Positions 25,589-34,563 are shown, numbered from the stretch's first letter. The stretch is DNA of 64,000 nt from Pseudidiomarina taiwanensis (GCF_003987435.1 NZ_PIQG01000004.1:62001-126000); one strand, 5' to 3'. Made by a program: numbers and translations. The notes: generated by a model not told the origin, from the letters alone.

Positions 25589-25670
25589 GGCTAAACTGAT
25601 TGAAGCCGACTACGGCAGGGGCTAAGTATAACAATTTCGGAACGGCTGCGTTAGTTTAGCCTGCCCCTGC
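25589..25670. promoter_or_regulatory. Two interleaved inverted repeats upstream of cysE
   Basis: Arm A GGCTAAACT (25589-25597) pairs with A' AGTTTAGCC (25653-25661), extendable by three more pairs with wobble. Arm B GCAGGGGC (25615-25622) pairs with B' GCCCCTGC (25663-25670). The order A-B-A'-B' is that of a pseudoknot in RNA, or of paired operators in DNA. A TATACT-like -10 for the minus strand lies between B and A'. The region is only 17 bp from the cysE start codon. Confidence 0.6.
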
Positions 25671-25763
25671 GATAATCGACGGTTAAATAGGTTGCTCTTA
25701 AAGACATCACAATTTATGGTGTTTTTAGGCTTGTCTAATAGCCCTATTAACGGAGAAAAGATC

Positions 25764-27038
25764 ATGCGTAAACTTCTTGGCCTCTTGGTTGTTGCGGCGT
25801 GCAGCACAACAGCGAATGCCGATACTTTAATTTATGCAGGGACGCTTATCGATGGTACTGATGCCAACCCGCAAAAGAATGTAACCGTTGTCATCGACCA
25901 AGGACGTATTCAAGCGATTGAGCGCGGCTTCAAACGTCCGACCGCAGATGATACCGTCATCGACCATCGCAATGGAACCGTGATGCCCGGCTTTATCGAT
26001 ATGCACACTCACCTCACCTCGCAATTAGGTGCGGGAAGCTATATGGATCGCTATGTTAAAAGCGGACCTGATGTGACCCTAGATGCGGTTCATTATGCCA
26101 AGTTAACACTGGATGCTGGTTTCACCACAGTCCGTGATCTTGGCGATTCATACGATGCAAGTATTGCTCTACGCAACGCTATTAACAGCGGCAAAGTGGT
26201 GGGCCCTCGTATTTACACGTCTGGCAAATCACTGGCAACAACTGGGGGGCATGCTGACCCGACCAATGGGGCTAAGCCGGGCTTACTTGACTCACCGACA
26301 CCGGCTGACGGCGTTTTAAATGGTCCTTATGAGGCCCGCGAAGCGGTTCGTGCGCGCTACCAATCGGGGGCAGACCTGATTAAGTTAACCGTCACCGGCG
26401 GTGTTCTCAGTGTAGCTAAGAGTGGGCAAAATCCACAGTTTATGATGGACGAACTCGAAGCCATCGTGGCCACCGCGAAAGACTACGAAATGAAAGTAAC
26501 TGTACATGCTCATGGTAAGCAAGGCATGCTCCGTGCGATCGCAGCGGGTGTCGATTCAATTGAACACGGCACTTACATGGACGATGAAGTCATGAACGCG
26601 ATGAAAGCCAATGGCGTATATTACGTGCCGACCATTACTGCAGGCAAGTCAGTTGCTGAACGCGCTAAAATTGACGGCTTCTTTCCAGCAGTGGTGCGCC
26701 CTAAAGCTGCAGCCATTGGTCCGCAAATTCAAGGTACCTTTGCTAAAGCCTATGCTGCCGGCGTAAAGATCGCATTCGGTACAGATGCTGGCGTGTTTGA
26801 TCATGGCGAAAATGCGCGTGAGTTTGTTTACATGGTCGAAGCCGGTATGCCTGCGCTTGAGGCGATTCGCAGTGCAACGCGCGAGGCCGCAACACTGCTC
26901 GGCGCTGATGACATCGGTACCATCGAAGTAGGTAAACGGGCAGACATCGTCGCAGTTGATGCTGATCCGTTAGCCGACATCTCGGTGCTCGGCAACATCG
27001 ATCTGGTGATGAAAGACGGTGTGGTTTATAAGCAATAA
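25764..27038 (+). CDS. Exported metal-dependent amidohydrolase (Xaa-Pro dipeptidase/imidazolonepropionase-like)
   Basis: A 424-residue amidohydrolase with a signal peptide ending in TTANA. It carries the metal-binding set DMHTHL, the Lys in [27 protein letters not shown] and the final Asp in [11 protein letters not shown]. Such exported members cleave dipeptides such as Xaa-Pro or Xaa-Arg/Lys, or lactam-like rings; the exact substrate is unknown. An envelope location fits the two exported S9 peptidases nearby. I chose the ATG at 25764, with SD CGGAG, over an upstream in-frame ATG at 25692, which would spoil the signal peptide. Confidence 0.9.
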   Translation: MRKLLGLLVVAACSTTANADTLIYAGTLIDGTDANPQKNVTVVIDQGRIQAIERGFKRPTADDTVIDHRNGTVMPGFIDMHTHLTSQLGAGSYMDRYVKSGPDVTLDAVHYAKLTLDAGFTTVRDLGDSYDASIALRNAINSGKVVGPRIYTSGKSLATTGGHADPTNGAKPGLLDSPTPADGVLNGPYEAREAVRARYQSGADLIKLTVTGGVLSVAKSGQNPQFMMDELEAIVATAKDYEMKVTVHAHGKQGMLRAIAAGVDSIEHGTYMDDEVMNAMKANGVYYVPTITAGKSVAERAKIDGFFPAVVRPKAAAIGPQIQGTFAKAYAAGVKIAFGTDAGVFDHGENAREFVYMVEAGMPALEAIRSATREAATLLGADDIGTIEVGKRADIVAVDADPLADISVLGNIDLVMKDGVVYKQ

Positions 27039-27041
27039 AGC

Positions 27042-27512
27042 TTAATTACGAACACCAAAATCTTTCAACAACTGGCGGACATCTTGCATAATGATGTCCG
27101 CCATTTCTTTTTCATAGCCTTCGCGTTCACGGTCCATCTTGCGAATTTCTGCTTTCGGGTATTGTTTGCGTGCCTCATGCGTCGGCATGTGCTTGATCCG
27201 TTCATACATCTCGTGCAACGCTGGATATAACTCACTATAAACAGGCTTGTTCGGCTCTGCACGCAAGTCTAATAAGACCACCAAACGAATCGCTCCCTCC
27301 GAAAAAGGGCATTGTTCTTGTTCCATCGCTTTGGCGATAGTGACGATACTCTCGTGCAGCCGCTCATTACGCTTATCAAGTGCTTGTTGCTGTTGCTGAC
27401 GCTGTTGTTTTAACTGGCGTAATAACTGCCCGGCGTAAAATGCCAAACCAATTAATATTGCCAAGCCAACTGCAACCAGTGCCCAGCCCCACCAAGGCAA
27501 CTCAATAATCAT
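27042..27512 (-). CDS. DUF2489 membrane-anchored protein
   Basis: A 156-residue protein with one N-terminal transmembrane helix (about residues 5-27), a glutamine-rich coiled coil (RQLKQQRQQQQQALDKRNE) and a cytoplasmic domain with QCPFSEGAIRLVVLLD and HMPTHEARKQYPKAEIRKMD, the signature of DUF2489. Function unknown. I chose the ATG at 27512 because GGAGG lies 6 nt upstream; it overlaps the end of yihI by 11 nt, so the two are coupled, as in other gammaproteobacteria. Confidence 0.85.
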   Translation of the reverse strand: MIIELPWWGWALVAVGLAILIGLAFYAGQLLRQLKQQRQQQQQALDKRNERLHESIVTIAKAMEQEQCPFSEGAIRLVVLLDLRAEPNKPVYSELYPALHEMYERIKHMPTHEARKQYPKAEIRKMDREREGYEKEMADIIMQDVRQLLKDFGVRN

Positions 27513-27978
27513 CTTCATCCTCCCAGTCATCGAGCTCATCATCGTCATCATCTAGCTCAAGACCCAGTTCTTCAGCCAATTGATTGAACCGTTCAGTACG
27601 GCTGTCGAGATAACTTAGATCGCTCTCACTGAGCTCTTCACCCGCCTCAAGCAAAGCAATCAGGCGCTGCAATTTGGTATCGTTTTGCAACGCCTCGAGT
27701 TCTTGCTGTGCAGTCGGTTGAGGCTTGTCGGCGACTTCACTGACGAGCGCTTGCGGGGCAATCAGAGTAACAGGCTTCTTACTGCCAAACCGGGAATCTT
27801 TTTCCTCCGGTTTGACCGAATTAGCCTCATTCTTGGCCCGGGTTAAGTTATGGCGCGAACCTGGCTTGTGGCCTTTATTACGCTTTGCTTTGGTTTGGCT
27901 GTCACGCTGAAGCTCTTCACGGGGCTTTTTGCTAGGGGCCAGTGGACCTGGCTGTCGAGATTTTTTACGACGTGTCAT
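27502..27978 (-). CDS. yihI: Der GTPase-activating protein YihI
   Basis: A 158-residue activator of the ribosome-assembly GTPase Der. The N-terminal half is very basic (MTRRKKSRQPGPLAPSKKPR) and probably disordered; the C-terminal half has the conserved LDSRTERFNQLAEELGLEL segment and an acidic tail of Asp/Glu. The charge split and length match YihI. It is followed by an overlapping DUF2489 gene. In enterics yihI also lies near polA, engB and hemN. Confidence 0.92.
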   Translation of the reverse strand: MTRRKKSRQPGPLAPSKKPREELQRDSQTKAKRNKGHKPGSRHNLTRAKNEANSVKPEEKDSRFGSKKPVTLIAPQALVSEVADKPQPTAQQELEALQNDTKLQRLIALLEAGEELSESDLSYLDSRTERFNQLAEELGLELDDDDDELDDWEDEDDY

Positions 27979-28063
27979 GCCAACTCTCCAGAATATATGT
28001 CAGTCGATAGATGGCTATAGTTTAACTGAAAATGCGGGTAAAGAAGAGGGATTCGCAAGCAAT

Positions 28064-28088
28064 AAAAAAGGCGATGAAATCATCGCCT
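28064..28088 (-). terminator. Intrinsic terminator of the candidate small RNA
   Basis: On the minus strand AGGCGATGA and TCATCGCCT form a stem followed by TTTTTT (28064-28069 as A on the plus strand). No minus-strand coding gene lies between this terminator and the cytochrome c4 terminator at 28485, so it implies a separate transcript. Confidence 0.8.
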
Positions 28089-28391
28089 AATTTATTCTCA
28101 ATCTGCCACACAGCGCACGTGCGAACTAGAGAACGGTTGTCAAACGCTTCCATGTTGTGAAATTTTATCTTCCGTGAGCGTTTTGTTGTTATTGTTATTT
28201 GTTTAGCGCATTAACCGAGCGTTTAGAATTATTATGAATGCTAGGTTAATTAAATGGCCTCCGTGGCCTCATGATTATTCCCTGGATCCTAATTTTGACC
28301 TAAATCGACCAGCTGGGAGTGCGTTAAACCCAAGCACACTGTCGGTTTCGATGGCATTCAGACTACTGATCCGAATTTTTTTATCAATGAT
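28064..28391 (-). ncRNA. Candidate CsrB/RsmY-type small regulatory RNA
   Basis: No coding frame fits this 550-bp gap. On the minus strand a possible -10 TATAGT (28403-28398) would start an RNA near 28391, and an intrinsic terminator ends it at 28064. The RNA carries four CANGGA motifs: CAGGGA, CACGGA in a GGCC-ACGGA-GGCC hairpin loop (28268-28256), and CACGGA and CATGGA together in a 28-nt loop closed by AAACGCT/AGCGTTT (28183-28142). There are also AGGAT and TCGGAT. CsrA binds GGA in loops, and about 0.3 CANGGA motifs are expected by chance. It would sequester CsrA. Confidence 0.5.
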
Positions 28392-28484
28392 TTTTATACT
28401 ATAAAAAAAATATTTTTAATAACTTTTAGGCTTAACCTTTGGTTTTACAGGGGTTCTGCTGTGCTTTTTAACGTTAACTAAAAC

Positions 28485-28512
28485 AAAAAAAGCAGCCATC
28501 GGCTGCTTTTTT
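28485..28512. terminator. Terminator after cytochrome c4
   Basis: AGCAGCC and GGCTGCT form a 7-bp stem with an ATC loop, flanked by six A and five T, active in either direction. It lies 20 bp beyond the cytochrome c4 stop. Confidence 0.9.
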
Positions 28513-28532
28513 AAGTCTATCTTAAGCTTATT

Positions 28533-29171
28533 TTAGTAAAGACCAGCAAGATATTGCGACAAAATTTCGATATCTTCATCAGTCATTTTCTTCGCAATGT
28601 CACGCATCATGCCATTCAAATCATTGTTACGCTGACCACTACGGAACATCTCAAGCTGAGCCTTAATATACTCTGGGTGATTACCTGAGATATCTGGGAA
28701 ACCAGCTAATCCCATGCCATCACCGCGTGGTCCGTGACATGCCACACAAGCAGTCAAGCCACGCTCCTCGTCACCACCAAGGTAGAGTTTGGCACCCGCC
28801 GCAACGACATCTTCTGGAGCGCCCACAATTTCAGCCGTCTGCTCTGAGAAGTAAGCGGCCAAATCAGCGATATCTTGGTCACTCAAATTCATTGCCTGAC
28901 CTTGCATGATCGCATTGGCACGGCCTTGTTCACCATTGGTTTGCGCCGCTAAGCGATATTCAGTTAACTGCTTAGCAAGATAAGACGCATGTTGACCGGC
29001 AAGGCTTGGGTACATTCCCGAAGCTGAATTACCATTCGGGCCATGACAGGCCGCACAGACCATTGCTTTGCTTTGACCAGCTTCAGCATCCCCTTCAGCG
29101 GCATAAGCAGCCGATGATGCAGCGAATAGACCCGCTACTAGTACTCCAACGGACAAGGCGATATTTTTCAT
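28533..29171 (-). CDS. Dihaem cytochrome c4
   Basis: A 212-residue periplasmic electron carrier with a signal peptide ending in AAYAAE and two class I cytochrome domains, each with a haem motif (CAACH and CVACH) followed by GPNG or GPRGDG, plus Met ligand segments around AIMQGQAMNLSDQD and LNGMMRDIAKKMTDED. It would pass electrons from the bc1 complex to terminal oxidases such as cbb3. I chose the ATG at 29171, which begins the signal peptide, over an upstream in-frame ATG. It diverges from engB, with a GATTAA-N4-TTAATC palindrome between. Confidence 0.94.
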   Translation of the reverse strand: MKNIALSVGVLVAGLFAASSAAYAAEGDAEAGQSKAMVCAACHGPNGNSASGMYPSLAGQHASYLAKQLTEYRLAAQTNGEQGRANAIMQGQAMNLSDQDIADLAAYFSEQTAEIVGAPEDVVAAGAKLYLGGDEERGLTACVACHGPRGDGMGLAGFPDISGNHPEYIKAQLEMFRSGQRNNDLNGMMRDIAKKMTDEDIEILSQYLAGLY

Positions 29172-29229
29172 GATCGATATCTCTGTTATGGATGATGATA
29201 TAGACGCTATTTTACACAAAACTTCTAAG

Positions 29230-29245
29230 GATTAAACGCTTAATC
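29230..29245. promoter_or_regulatory. Perfect 6-bp inverted repeat between cytochrome c4 and engB
   Basis: GATTAA-ACGC-TTAATC (16 bp) has the half-site spacing of a CRP/FNR-class site but not its sequence. It lies 59 bp upstream of the cytochrome start and 39 bp upstream of the engB start. The regulator is unknown. Confidence 0.4.
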
Positions 29246-29283
29246 GTGTTAGCATACGCATTCCCAATATTGAAGATCAGTTT

Positions 29284-29916
29284 ATGAGCGTAAGCATTAA
29301 CTTCCAACCGACCTCTTTTGTCACCAGTGCCGCGGATATTCGTCAGCTTCCCGCTGACGAAGGTGTTGAAATCGCCTTTGCGGGACGTTCAAATGCGGGT
29401 AAATCGAGTGCACTGAATACGCTGACTCGCCAAAAAAGTTTGGCCCGCACCTCGAAGACACCAGGGCGAACCCAGCTTATTAATGTATTTGAAGTTGCAC
29501 CTGGGCAGCGTTTGATCGATTTGCCCGGTTACGGCTATGCCAAAGTCCCGCTTGCGGTGAAAGAAAAGTGGCAGCGCGCATTAAGCGAATATTTACAAAA
29601 ACGACAATCACTCAAAGGCTTAGTCGTATTGATGGATATTCGCCATCCGTATCGGGACGTTGACCAGGAGCTCTTACACTGGGCAACCGCCTCCGCAATT
29701 CCAGTGCTGATCTTGCTCACTAAAGCCGACAAACTCAAACCTGGCGCACGCAAGAACACCTTACTAAAAGCCCGCGAAGCCGCTCTGGTATTCGGTGGTG
29801 ATGTTCACGTCGAAGCCTTTTCTTCGTTAACAAAAATTGGCTTAGCGCAAGTTGAGGCGCATCTCTCTCGCTGGCTCAACGATGCGGTGGATGAATCTGA
29901 CGATGCAGGCGAATGA
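29284..29916 (+). CDS. engB: Ribosome biogenesis GTP-binding protein EngB/YihA
   Basis: An essential GTPase for assembly of the large ribosomal subunit. The 210-residue protein has the P-loop [13 protein letters not shown], switch [23 protein letters not shown] (G3) and LLTKADKL (G4). The position between cytochrome c4 and polA matches related genomes. The downstream transporter gene starts inside its last codons. Confidence 0.96.
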   Translation: MSVSINFQPTSFVTSAADIRQLPADEGVEIAFAGRSNAGKSSALNTLTRQKSLARTSKTPGRTQLINVFEVAPGQRLIDLPGYGYAKVPLAVKEKWQRALSEYLQKRQSLKGLVVLMDIRHPYRDVDQELLHWATASAIPVLILLTKADKLKPGARKNTLLKAREAALVFGGDVHVEAFSSLTKIGLAQVEAHLSRWLNDAVDESDDAGE

Positions 29917-30802
29917 GTCCGCTCCAGTAAAAGCTTGGGTCTTCCTTATTTCGCTCGCTTGTATTTGGGGTGCCTCATTTTTACTTATGAAGAAAGGCTT
30001 ACTCGCCTTTCGTCCTGACCAAGTCGCAGCCATCCGCATGGCCTCCGCTGGGTTCGTTTTACTCCCCTTTATTTTGCACCGCCTCCGTCAAGTGCGTCGT
30101 CACCACTGGCCCTTACTGTTTTCAGTCGGTGCTATCGGCAGCCTCATCCCAGCGTTTCTATTTGCCTTCGCACAAACCGAGCTCCCTAGTGGCGTGACGG
30201 GAGTACTGAATACCTTTACCCCGTTGGCAACCTTAATTATCGGCGTCACCCTTTATCAGCAAGTTGTGCGACCGCAACAATGGCTTGGAATCCTGCTTGG
30301 ATTAGTGGGAACCATCCTATTGATTACCGCCTCGGCAACGGGTGAGTTCAGTTTTAATAGCTACGGCTTACTGATCATTGTCGCCACGATTTGCTACGGT
30401 TTGAATTTAAACGTGATCAAACACAAAATTCATGACCTTGGAGCGCTCACCATTACCGGTGTTTCGCTGGCTCTGATGGCGCCGCCGTCGCTCATTTACT
30501 TGTTTGTTGCAACCCCGGTCACGACCCAAGTACAAGACATACAATTCTTTTGGTCGCTCAGCGCCATTTTGACTTTAGGCATTGTCGGCACCGCCGCTGC
30601 ACTCATTTTGCTCAATACCATTGTTAAGCTAACCGACACTACGTTTACCAGCTCGGTGACCTATTTGATTCCAATCATCGCGCTTATTTTGGGCGTTATT
30701 GATGGAGAACCTTTCTTTTTGCAGCATGCGATTGGGTTATGTGCAATTTTGATGGGGGTTTGGATTGCCAACAAACGGGCAAGAAAAAGCCCGACTCAAT
30801 GA
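29891..30802 (+). CDS. EamA/DMT-family transporter
   Basis: A 303-residue drug/metabolite exporter-like protein with ten predicted transmembrane helices in two EamA repeats; the first has [15 protein letters not shown] and [16 protein letters not shown], the second has [20 protein letters not shown]. The substrate is unknown. The open frame begins at 29852, deep inside engB; I prefer the ATG at 29891 (26-nt overlap) or 29903 (14-nt overlap), since the first helix begins soon after. No strong SD separates the two. Co-transcription with engB is likely. Confidence 0.87.
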   Translation: MNLTMQANESAPVKAWVFLISLACIWGASFLLMKKGLLAFRPDQVAAIRMASAGFVLLPFILHRLRQVRRHHWPLLFSVGAIGSLIPAFLFAFAQTELPSGVTGVLNTFTPLATLIIGVTLYQQVVRPQQWLGILLGLVGTILLITASATGEFSFNSYGLLIIVATICYGLNLNVIKHKIHDLGALTITGVSLALMAPPSLIYLFVATPVTTQVQDIQFFWSLSAILTLGIVGTAAALILLNTIVKLTDTTFTSSVTYLIPIIALILGVIDGEPFFLQHAIGLCAILMGVWIANKRARKSPTQ

Positions 30803-30809
30803 GCCGGGC
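30784..30809 (-). terminator. Terminator downstream of polA
   Basis: On the minus strand GCCCGGCTCA and TGAGTCGGGC pair with one mismatch and are followed by TTTTT. It overlaps the end of the EamA gene and lies 170 bp past the polA stop, leaving a long 3' UTR or room for a small RNA. Confidence 0.8.
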
Positions 30810-30977
30810 AAAAGAACTTACAATCCAGGGAGAGAACATCTCGAAAGGTCAAACGTACCAAATCAACTTCTCGTTTAATGCGCCTTTCAATAGTTCAGAC
30901 TGAGCCTCTTTACAAAAGTTCAGAAATTCTCCAATTTTTTTAAGATCTATACATATCCAACTGATTTTATTGAGGTT

Positions 30978-33770
30978 TTAGTGCGCTTCATCCCAATTGT
31001 CACCAACCCCTGCTTCAGCAATTAACGGCACATCCAGTGCAATGGCTTGCTCCATCACCTTCACTAAGGCTTTGGTCAGCTGCTCCACACAGTCCTCACG
31101 CACTTCAAACACTAATTCATCGTGGACCTGCATCAACATCCGTGCTTCACCTGCTTGTGCATGCTTAGCGAGATATTGGGCCACATCAATCATGGCACGC
31201 TTAATAATATCTGCAGCTGTGCCTTGCATCGGGGCATTAATCGCAGCTCGCTCGGCAGCCTTGCGACGCGCGCCATTTTGCGCTCGAATTTCAGGTAGCT
31301 GTAAACGCCGACCCAGCAAGGTTTCAACGTAACCTTGCCGCTTCGCTTGCGCACGGGTGCGTTCCATATAGTCCAAAACGCCAGGGAAGCGCTCAAAATA
31401 TTTATCCATATACTGTTGTGCTTCATGCCTTGGAATATCAAGCTGACGAGACAAACCGAAGGCTGACATGCCATAAATCAAACCAAAATTAACCGCCTTT
31501 GCGCGCCGCCGTTGTTCGGTTGTCACATCTTCCAAAGCGATACCAAACACTTCAGCGGCCGTCGCCGCATGAATATCTCGTCCTTTAGAAAAGGCATCAA
31601 GCAAACTCTTATCTTGCGATAAGTGCGCCATGATCCGCAGCTCGATTTGGCTATAATCGATAGCGACAATTTTGTATCCCTTTGGTGCGGTAAACGCCTG
31701 CCGTACACGGCGGCCCTCGGCCGTTCGGATCGGAATGTTCTGTAAATTCGGGTCAGAAGACGATAACCGCCCGGTTGCCGTGACCGCTTGATGATAAGAA
31801 GTATGAATGCGATGCGTCGAAGGGTTCATCATCTTCGGTAACTTATCCGTATACGTCGACTTCAGCTTACTCAAGCCGCGGTGTTGCATAATAATGTGCG
31901 GCAACGGATAGTCTAAGGCGAGCTCTTGCAGCACATCTTCTGCAGTTGATGGGGCGCCCTTCGGCGTTTTCTTCAACACCGGCAGTTGCAGCTCATCGAA
32001 TAGAATTTCTTGTAGCTGCTTAGGTGAGCCAAGATTAAACTCGCGCCCCGCAATCGCATAGGCTTCGGCTTCAAGTTTAGCCAAACTCTCGGCAAGCTCC
32101 TTACTCTGCTGCTTAAGTAAATCCGCATCGATTTGCACGCCCGCCTGCTCCATATCCACGAGCACTGGAATGAGCGGCAACTCAATTTCGGTTAAGACCC
32201 GGTGTAACGGCTCAATTGCGCTCACTTCAGACCATAATCTATGGTGCAACTGCAACGTAATATCAGCATCCTCAGCGGCATAAGGTGCCGCCTGCTCAAG
32301 TGCGATCTGGTTAAACGTCAGTTGCTTCGCGCCTTTACCGGCTATGGCTTCAAACGAGATAGGGTTATGCCCCAAATATTTAAGGCTTAAGCTATCCATA
32401 TCGTGACGACTGCCGACACTGTTAAACACATATGATGCCAACATCGTATCATCTGCAATACCCGCGAGACGGATACCATAACGGCGCAGAATGTGACTAT
32501 CATATTTCAGGTTCTGGCCGATTTTACCGGGACGCTCTGCCTCTAATAAGGGGCGTAATAGCTCGAGTAAGCGTTCACGCTTAATCTGCTCGGGCGCACC
32601 CGGATAATCATGACCCACTGGCACATAGACAGCATGCCCGGGTTCAAGCGCGAATGAGACCCCTACCAGCTCTGCTTCCATGTAATTCAGACTGGTGGTT
32701 TCCGTATCAAAAGCAAACTGCTCCGCCTGGCTCAGCTTGTCCAGCCATGGTTGCAACTCAGCCTCGCTGAAGAGCACTTGATAGGCATCGTGCTGAATCG
32801 GTTGCTCAAGCAATGAGCCTTGGCTATTGAGTTCACTCTGTTGCGACTCGCCTGGATCCTGTTGATGGCGCACAGAAACCGGTCCGCGTTCGGTTAAATC
32901 GGCAAGCCAACGGCGGAATTCACATTTTTGATAGAGTTCTTGCAAACGCTCAGGATCTGGTTCTTTGAGGGCAAGTTCAGCAGGAGCGAAATCCAGTGAA
33001 ACATCGAGCTTGATGGTCGCCAACTCGCGCGACAGTTGCAAAATATCCTGATGCTCGCGAACTTTCGCAGGCATGGTTTTTGCGCCTCGAAAACTTAATT
33101 CCGCAAGTTTATCGGGATCGGCCAGTATGGCATCGATAGAATCCATGCCATGCAGCATTGCCAGCGCAGTTTTCTCGCCCACCTTGGGTAGCCCAGGAAT
33201 ATTATCCGAACTATCCCCCATCAGTGCCAAGTAGTCGATGACTTGATCGGGACGAACACCGTACTTATCAATCACCCCTTGCTCATCAAGCAAGGTATCC
33301 GTCATGGTGTTAATCAACATCACATGGTCGTTGACTAACTGCCCCATATCCTTATCGCCGGTGCTGATCAGGGTGAACCGACCCTCCTGGCTGGCTTGCT
33401 GGGCTAAAGTACCAATCACATCATCAGCCTCAACCCCTTCAATACAAAGCAACGGCAAACCGAGTGCTTCAATAATCTGATGCAATGGTTCAATTTGCAC
33501 TCGCAAATCATCCGGCATCGGTGGGCGATGAGCTTTGTATTCAGAATAAATTTCGTTACGAAACGTGGGGCCTTTAGCATCGAATACAACCGCCATATGG
33601 CTTGGTTTGTATTTCAACAATAGGCTACGGAGCATATTCACAACACCGTAGATCGCACCGGTCGGCTCGCCCGCCGAATTGGTTAAGTGGGGTGGTGCGT
33701 AGAAGGCTCGGAATAAATAGGACGAACCGTCGACCAAAATAAAGGGATTTTCGGGTACTGTAGCGCTCAT
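30978..33770 (-). CDS. polA: DNA polymerase I
   Basis: A 930-residue repair and Okazaki-fragment polymerase. The 5'-3' exonuclease domain (1-290) opens LVDGSSYLFRAFYA; the 3'-5' exonuclease (about 335-520) keeps the catalytic acids in FAFDTETTSLNYMEAE, so proofreading should work; the polymerase domain has RLSSSDPNLQNIPIR, VAIDYSQIELRIMAHLS (motif A), RRRAKAVNFGLIYGMSAFGL (O-helix) and MQVHDELVFEV (motif C). Full length compared with the 928-aa E. coli enzyme. A DnaA box lies about 100 bp upstream of its start. Confidence 0.98.
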   Translation of the reverse strand: MSATVPENPFILVDGSSYLFRAFYAPPHLTNSAGEPTGAIYGVVNMLRSLLLKYKPSHMAVVFDAKGPTFRNEIYSEYKAHRPPMPDDLRVQIEPLHQIIEALGLPLLCIEGVEADDVIGTLAQQASQEGRFTLISTGDKDMGQLVNDHVMLINTMTDTLLDEQGVIDKYGVRPDQVIDYLALMGDSSDNIPGLPKVGEKTALAMLHGMDSIDAILADPDKLAELSFRGAKTMPAKVREHQDILQLSRELATIKLDVSLDFAPAELALKEPDPERLQELYQKCEFRRWLADLTERGPVSVRHQQDPGESQQSELNSQGSLLEQPIQHDAYQVLFSEAELQPWLDKLSQAEQFAFDTETTSLNYMEAELVGVSFALEPGHAVYVPVGHDYPGAPEQIKRERLLELLRPLLEAERPGKIGQNLKYDSHILRRYGIRLAGIADDTMLASYVFNSVGSRHDMDSLSLKYLGHNPISFEAIAGKGAKQLTFNQIALEQAAPYAAEDADITLQLHHRLWSEVSAIEPLHRVLTEIELPLIPVLVDMEQAGVQIDADLLKQQSKELAESLAKLEAEAYAIAGREFNLGSPKQLQEILFDELQLPVLKKTPKGAPSTAEDVLQELALDYPLPHIIMQHRGLSKLKSTYTDKLPKMMNPSTHRIHTSYHQAVTATGRLSSSDPNLQNIPIRTAEGRRVRQAFTAPKGYKIVAIDYSQIELRIMAHLSQDKSLLDAFSKGRDIHAATAAEVFGIALEDVTTEQRRRAKAVNFGLIYGMSAFGLSRQLDIPRHEAQQYMDKYFERFPGVLDYMERTRAQAKRQGYVETLLGRRLQLPEIRAQNGARRKAAERAAINAPMQGTAADIIKRAMIDVAQYLAKHAQAGEARMLMQVHDELVFEVREDCVEQLTKALVKVMEQAIALDVPLIAEAGVGDNWDEAH

Positions 33771-33867
33771 TTAGGCAAGCTCATGGGTTATCACAATCAT
33801 GGGGTAAGGATGCCATAGGGTCGCCTGTGGCGCTACCTTCATTACTCGACCAAGGCTGTGAATGAGT

Positions 33868-33876
33868 TGTGGATAA
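33868..33876 (-). promoter_or_regulatory. DnaA box upstream of polA
   Basis: TGTGGATAA is the reverse complement of the strong DnaA box TTATCCACA, an exact match. It lies 98 bp upstream of the polA start codon and could couple polA expression to DnaA activity. A single box may also occur by chance. Confidence 0.5.
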
Positions 33877-34200
33877 GTCTGTGCAAAAAGGACTCATCGC
33901 ACCAGGACAAGATCAAGGATCTCTGGTGTGAATTTTTGGTAACTAATTGAAAAATAAGAACATACAAGAAAACATCAACACTTGAAATAGTTCTTTTTAT
34001 TATTATTTTGCGATGTGGAAAGTTAATTTCCAAAGACTTTTGGCCGACGCTAAATCAGAAAATAATCTTTCTAACTTGGAGTCAATCGACTGATTTACAA
34101 TACCACAAAGTTTTTCATTTGCTAGCGATCTCGCAATTTTTTTTAGAACAATTGCGCACAATAATCATCGTCGTTTAGATGGAAAAGTAATCAACACTAT

Positions 34201-34225
34201 AGTTAAAGTAGGTTATACTTTAACT
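34201..34225 (+). promoter_or_regulatory. 10-bp perfect palindrome over a -10 element
   Basis: AGTTAAAGTA (34201-34210) and TACTTTAACT (34216-34225) are exact inverted copies around GGTTA. A -10 element TATACT (34214-34219) lies inside, so a dimer bound here would block RNA polymerase. The start of the downstream small gene is about 50 bp away. The regulator is unknown. Confidence 0.65.
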
Positions 34226-34278
34226 CTTATGAAGTTTAGGTGAATGACCGAATCAGCTCCAGATGGCGAGTAATGATA

Positions 34279-34563
34279 ATGAACATGGACACTGCATCGA
34301 TGAAGTTAACTCGTAATGAGTTACAGCAACTCGAAGATTTCGAGCGTCGTCGCATTGCGCTAAATCAGTCGCAATGGTGGGAGCGTTTGTCTATGGATCA
34401 GAAATTCGGTATCTATCAGCTACAAAAATTTGGCTACGATCTCGCCTTTATTCGCAACACTGAAGACGGACCTTTAGCCATTGCTCGCCGTGGTCATGAC
34501 TTTGCCACTATTGATGGTGAGGGTGAAGTGAACCTCAATCCAGATATCACGTTCCGCGATTAA
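34279..34563 (+). CDS. Hypothetical small cytoplasmic protein
   Basis: A 94-residue soluble protein of no family I recognise. It is charged, with an N-terminal helix (MKLTRNELQQLEDFERRRIA), an aromatic middle (QWWERLSMDQKFGIYQLQKF) and a C-terminal part GPLAIARRGHDFATIDGEG. There is no signal peptide or membrane segment. I prefer the ATG at 34279, with GGCGAG 8 nt upstream, but the ATGs at 34273 and 34285 and a GTG at 34240 are possible. It has its own promoter under a perfect palindrome and is convergent with aroE, overlapping its end by 17 nt. Confidence 0.7.
   Translation: MNMDTASMKLTRNELQQLEDFERRRIALNQSQWWERLSMDQKFGIYQLQKFGYDLAFIRNTEDGPLAIARRGHDFATIDGEGEVNLNPDITFRD

Larger units (their letters stand above)
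33771..34239. other. Non-coding region between polA and a small unknown gene
   Basis: I see no credible coding frame here. It contains a DnaA box (33868-33876), an AT-rich stretch (33940-34060), a TGGAAA-GTTAA-TTTCCA repeat (34015-34031), a CGCAATT/AATTGCG repeat around a T-rich loop (34132-34156), and the operator-like palindrome at 34201-34225. It holds the polA promoter on the minus strand and the promoter of the small gene on the plus strand. Confidence 0.6.

Noticed and set aside
28441-28460. GacA/UvrY box upstream of the candidate small RNA
   Set aside because: Only a half-site (TGTAAA on the minus strand) is present; the second half does not match CTTACA, so I do not claim it.
33842-34033. 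63-codon minus-strand frame upstream of polA
   Set aside because: No SD, no recognisable motif, AT-rich and lying where promoter elements and a DnaA box are expected.
34132-34156. Hairpin CGCAATT/AATTGCG as a terminator
   Set aside because: The T run is in the loop and no T tract follows on either strand; no gene ends here.
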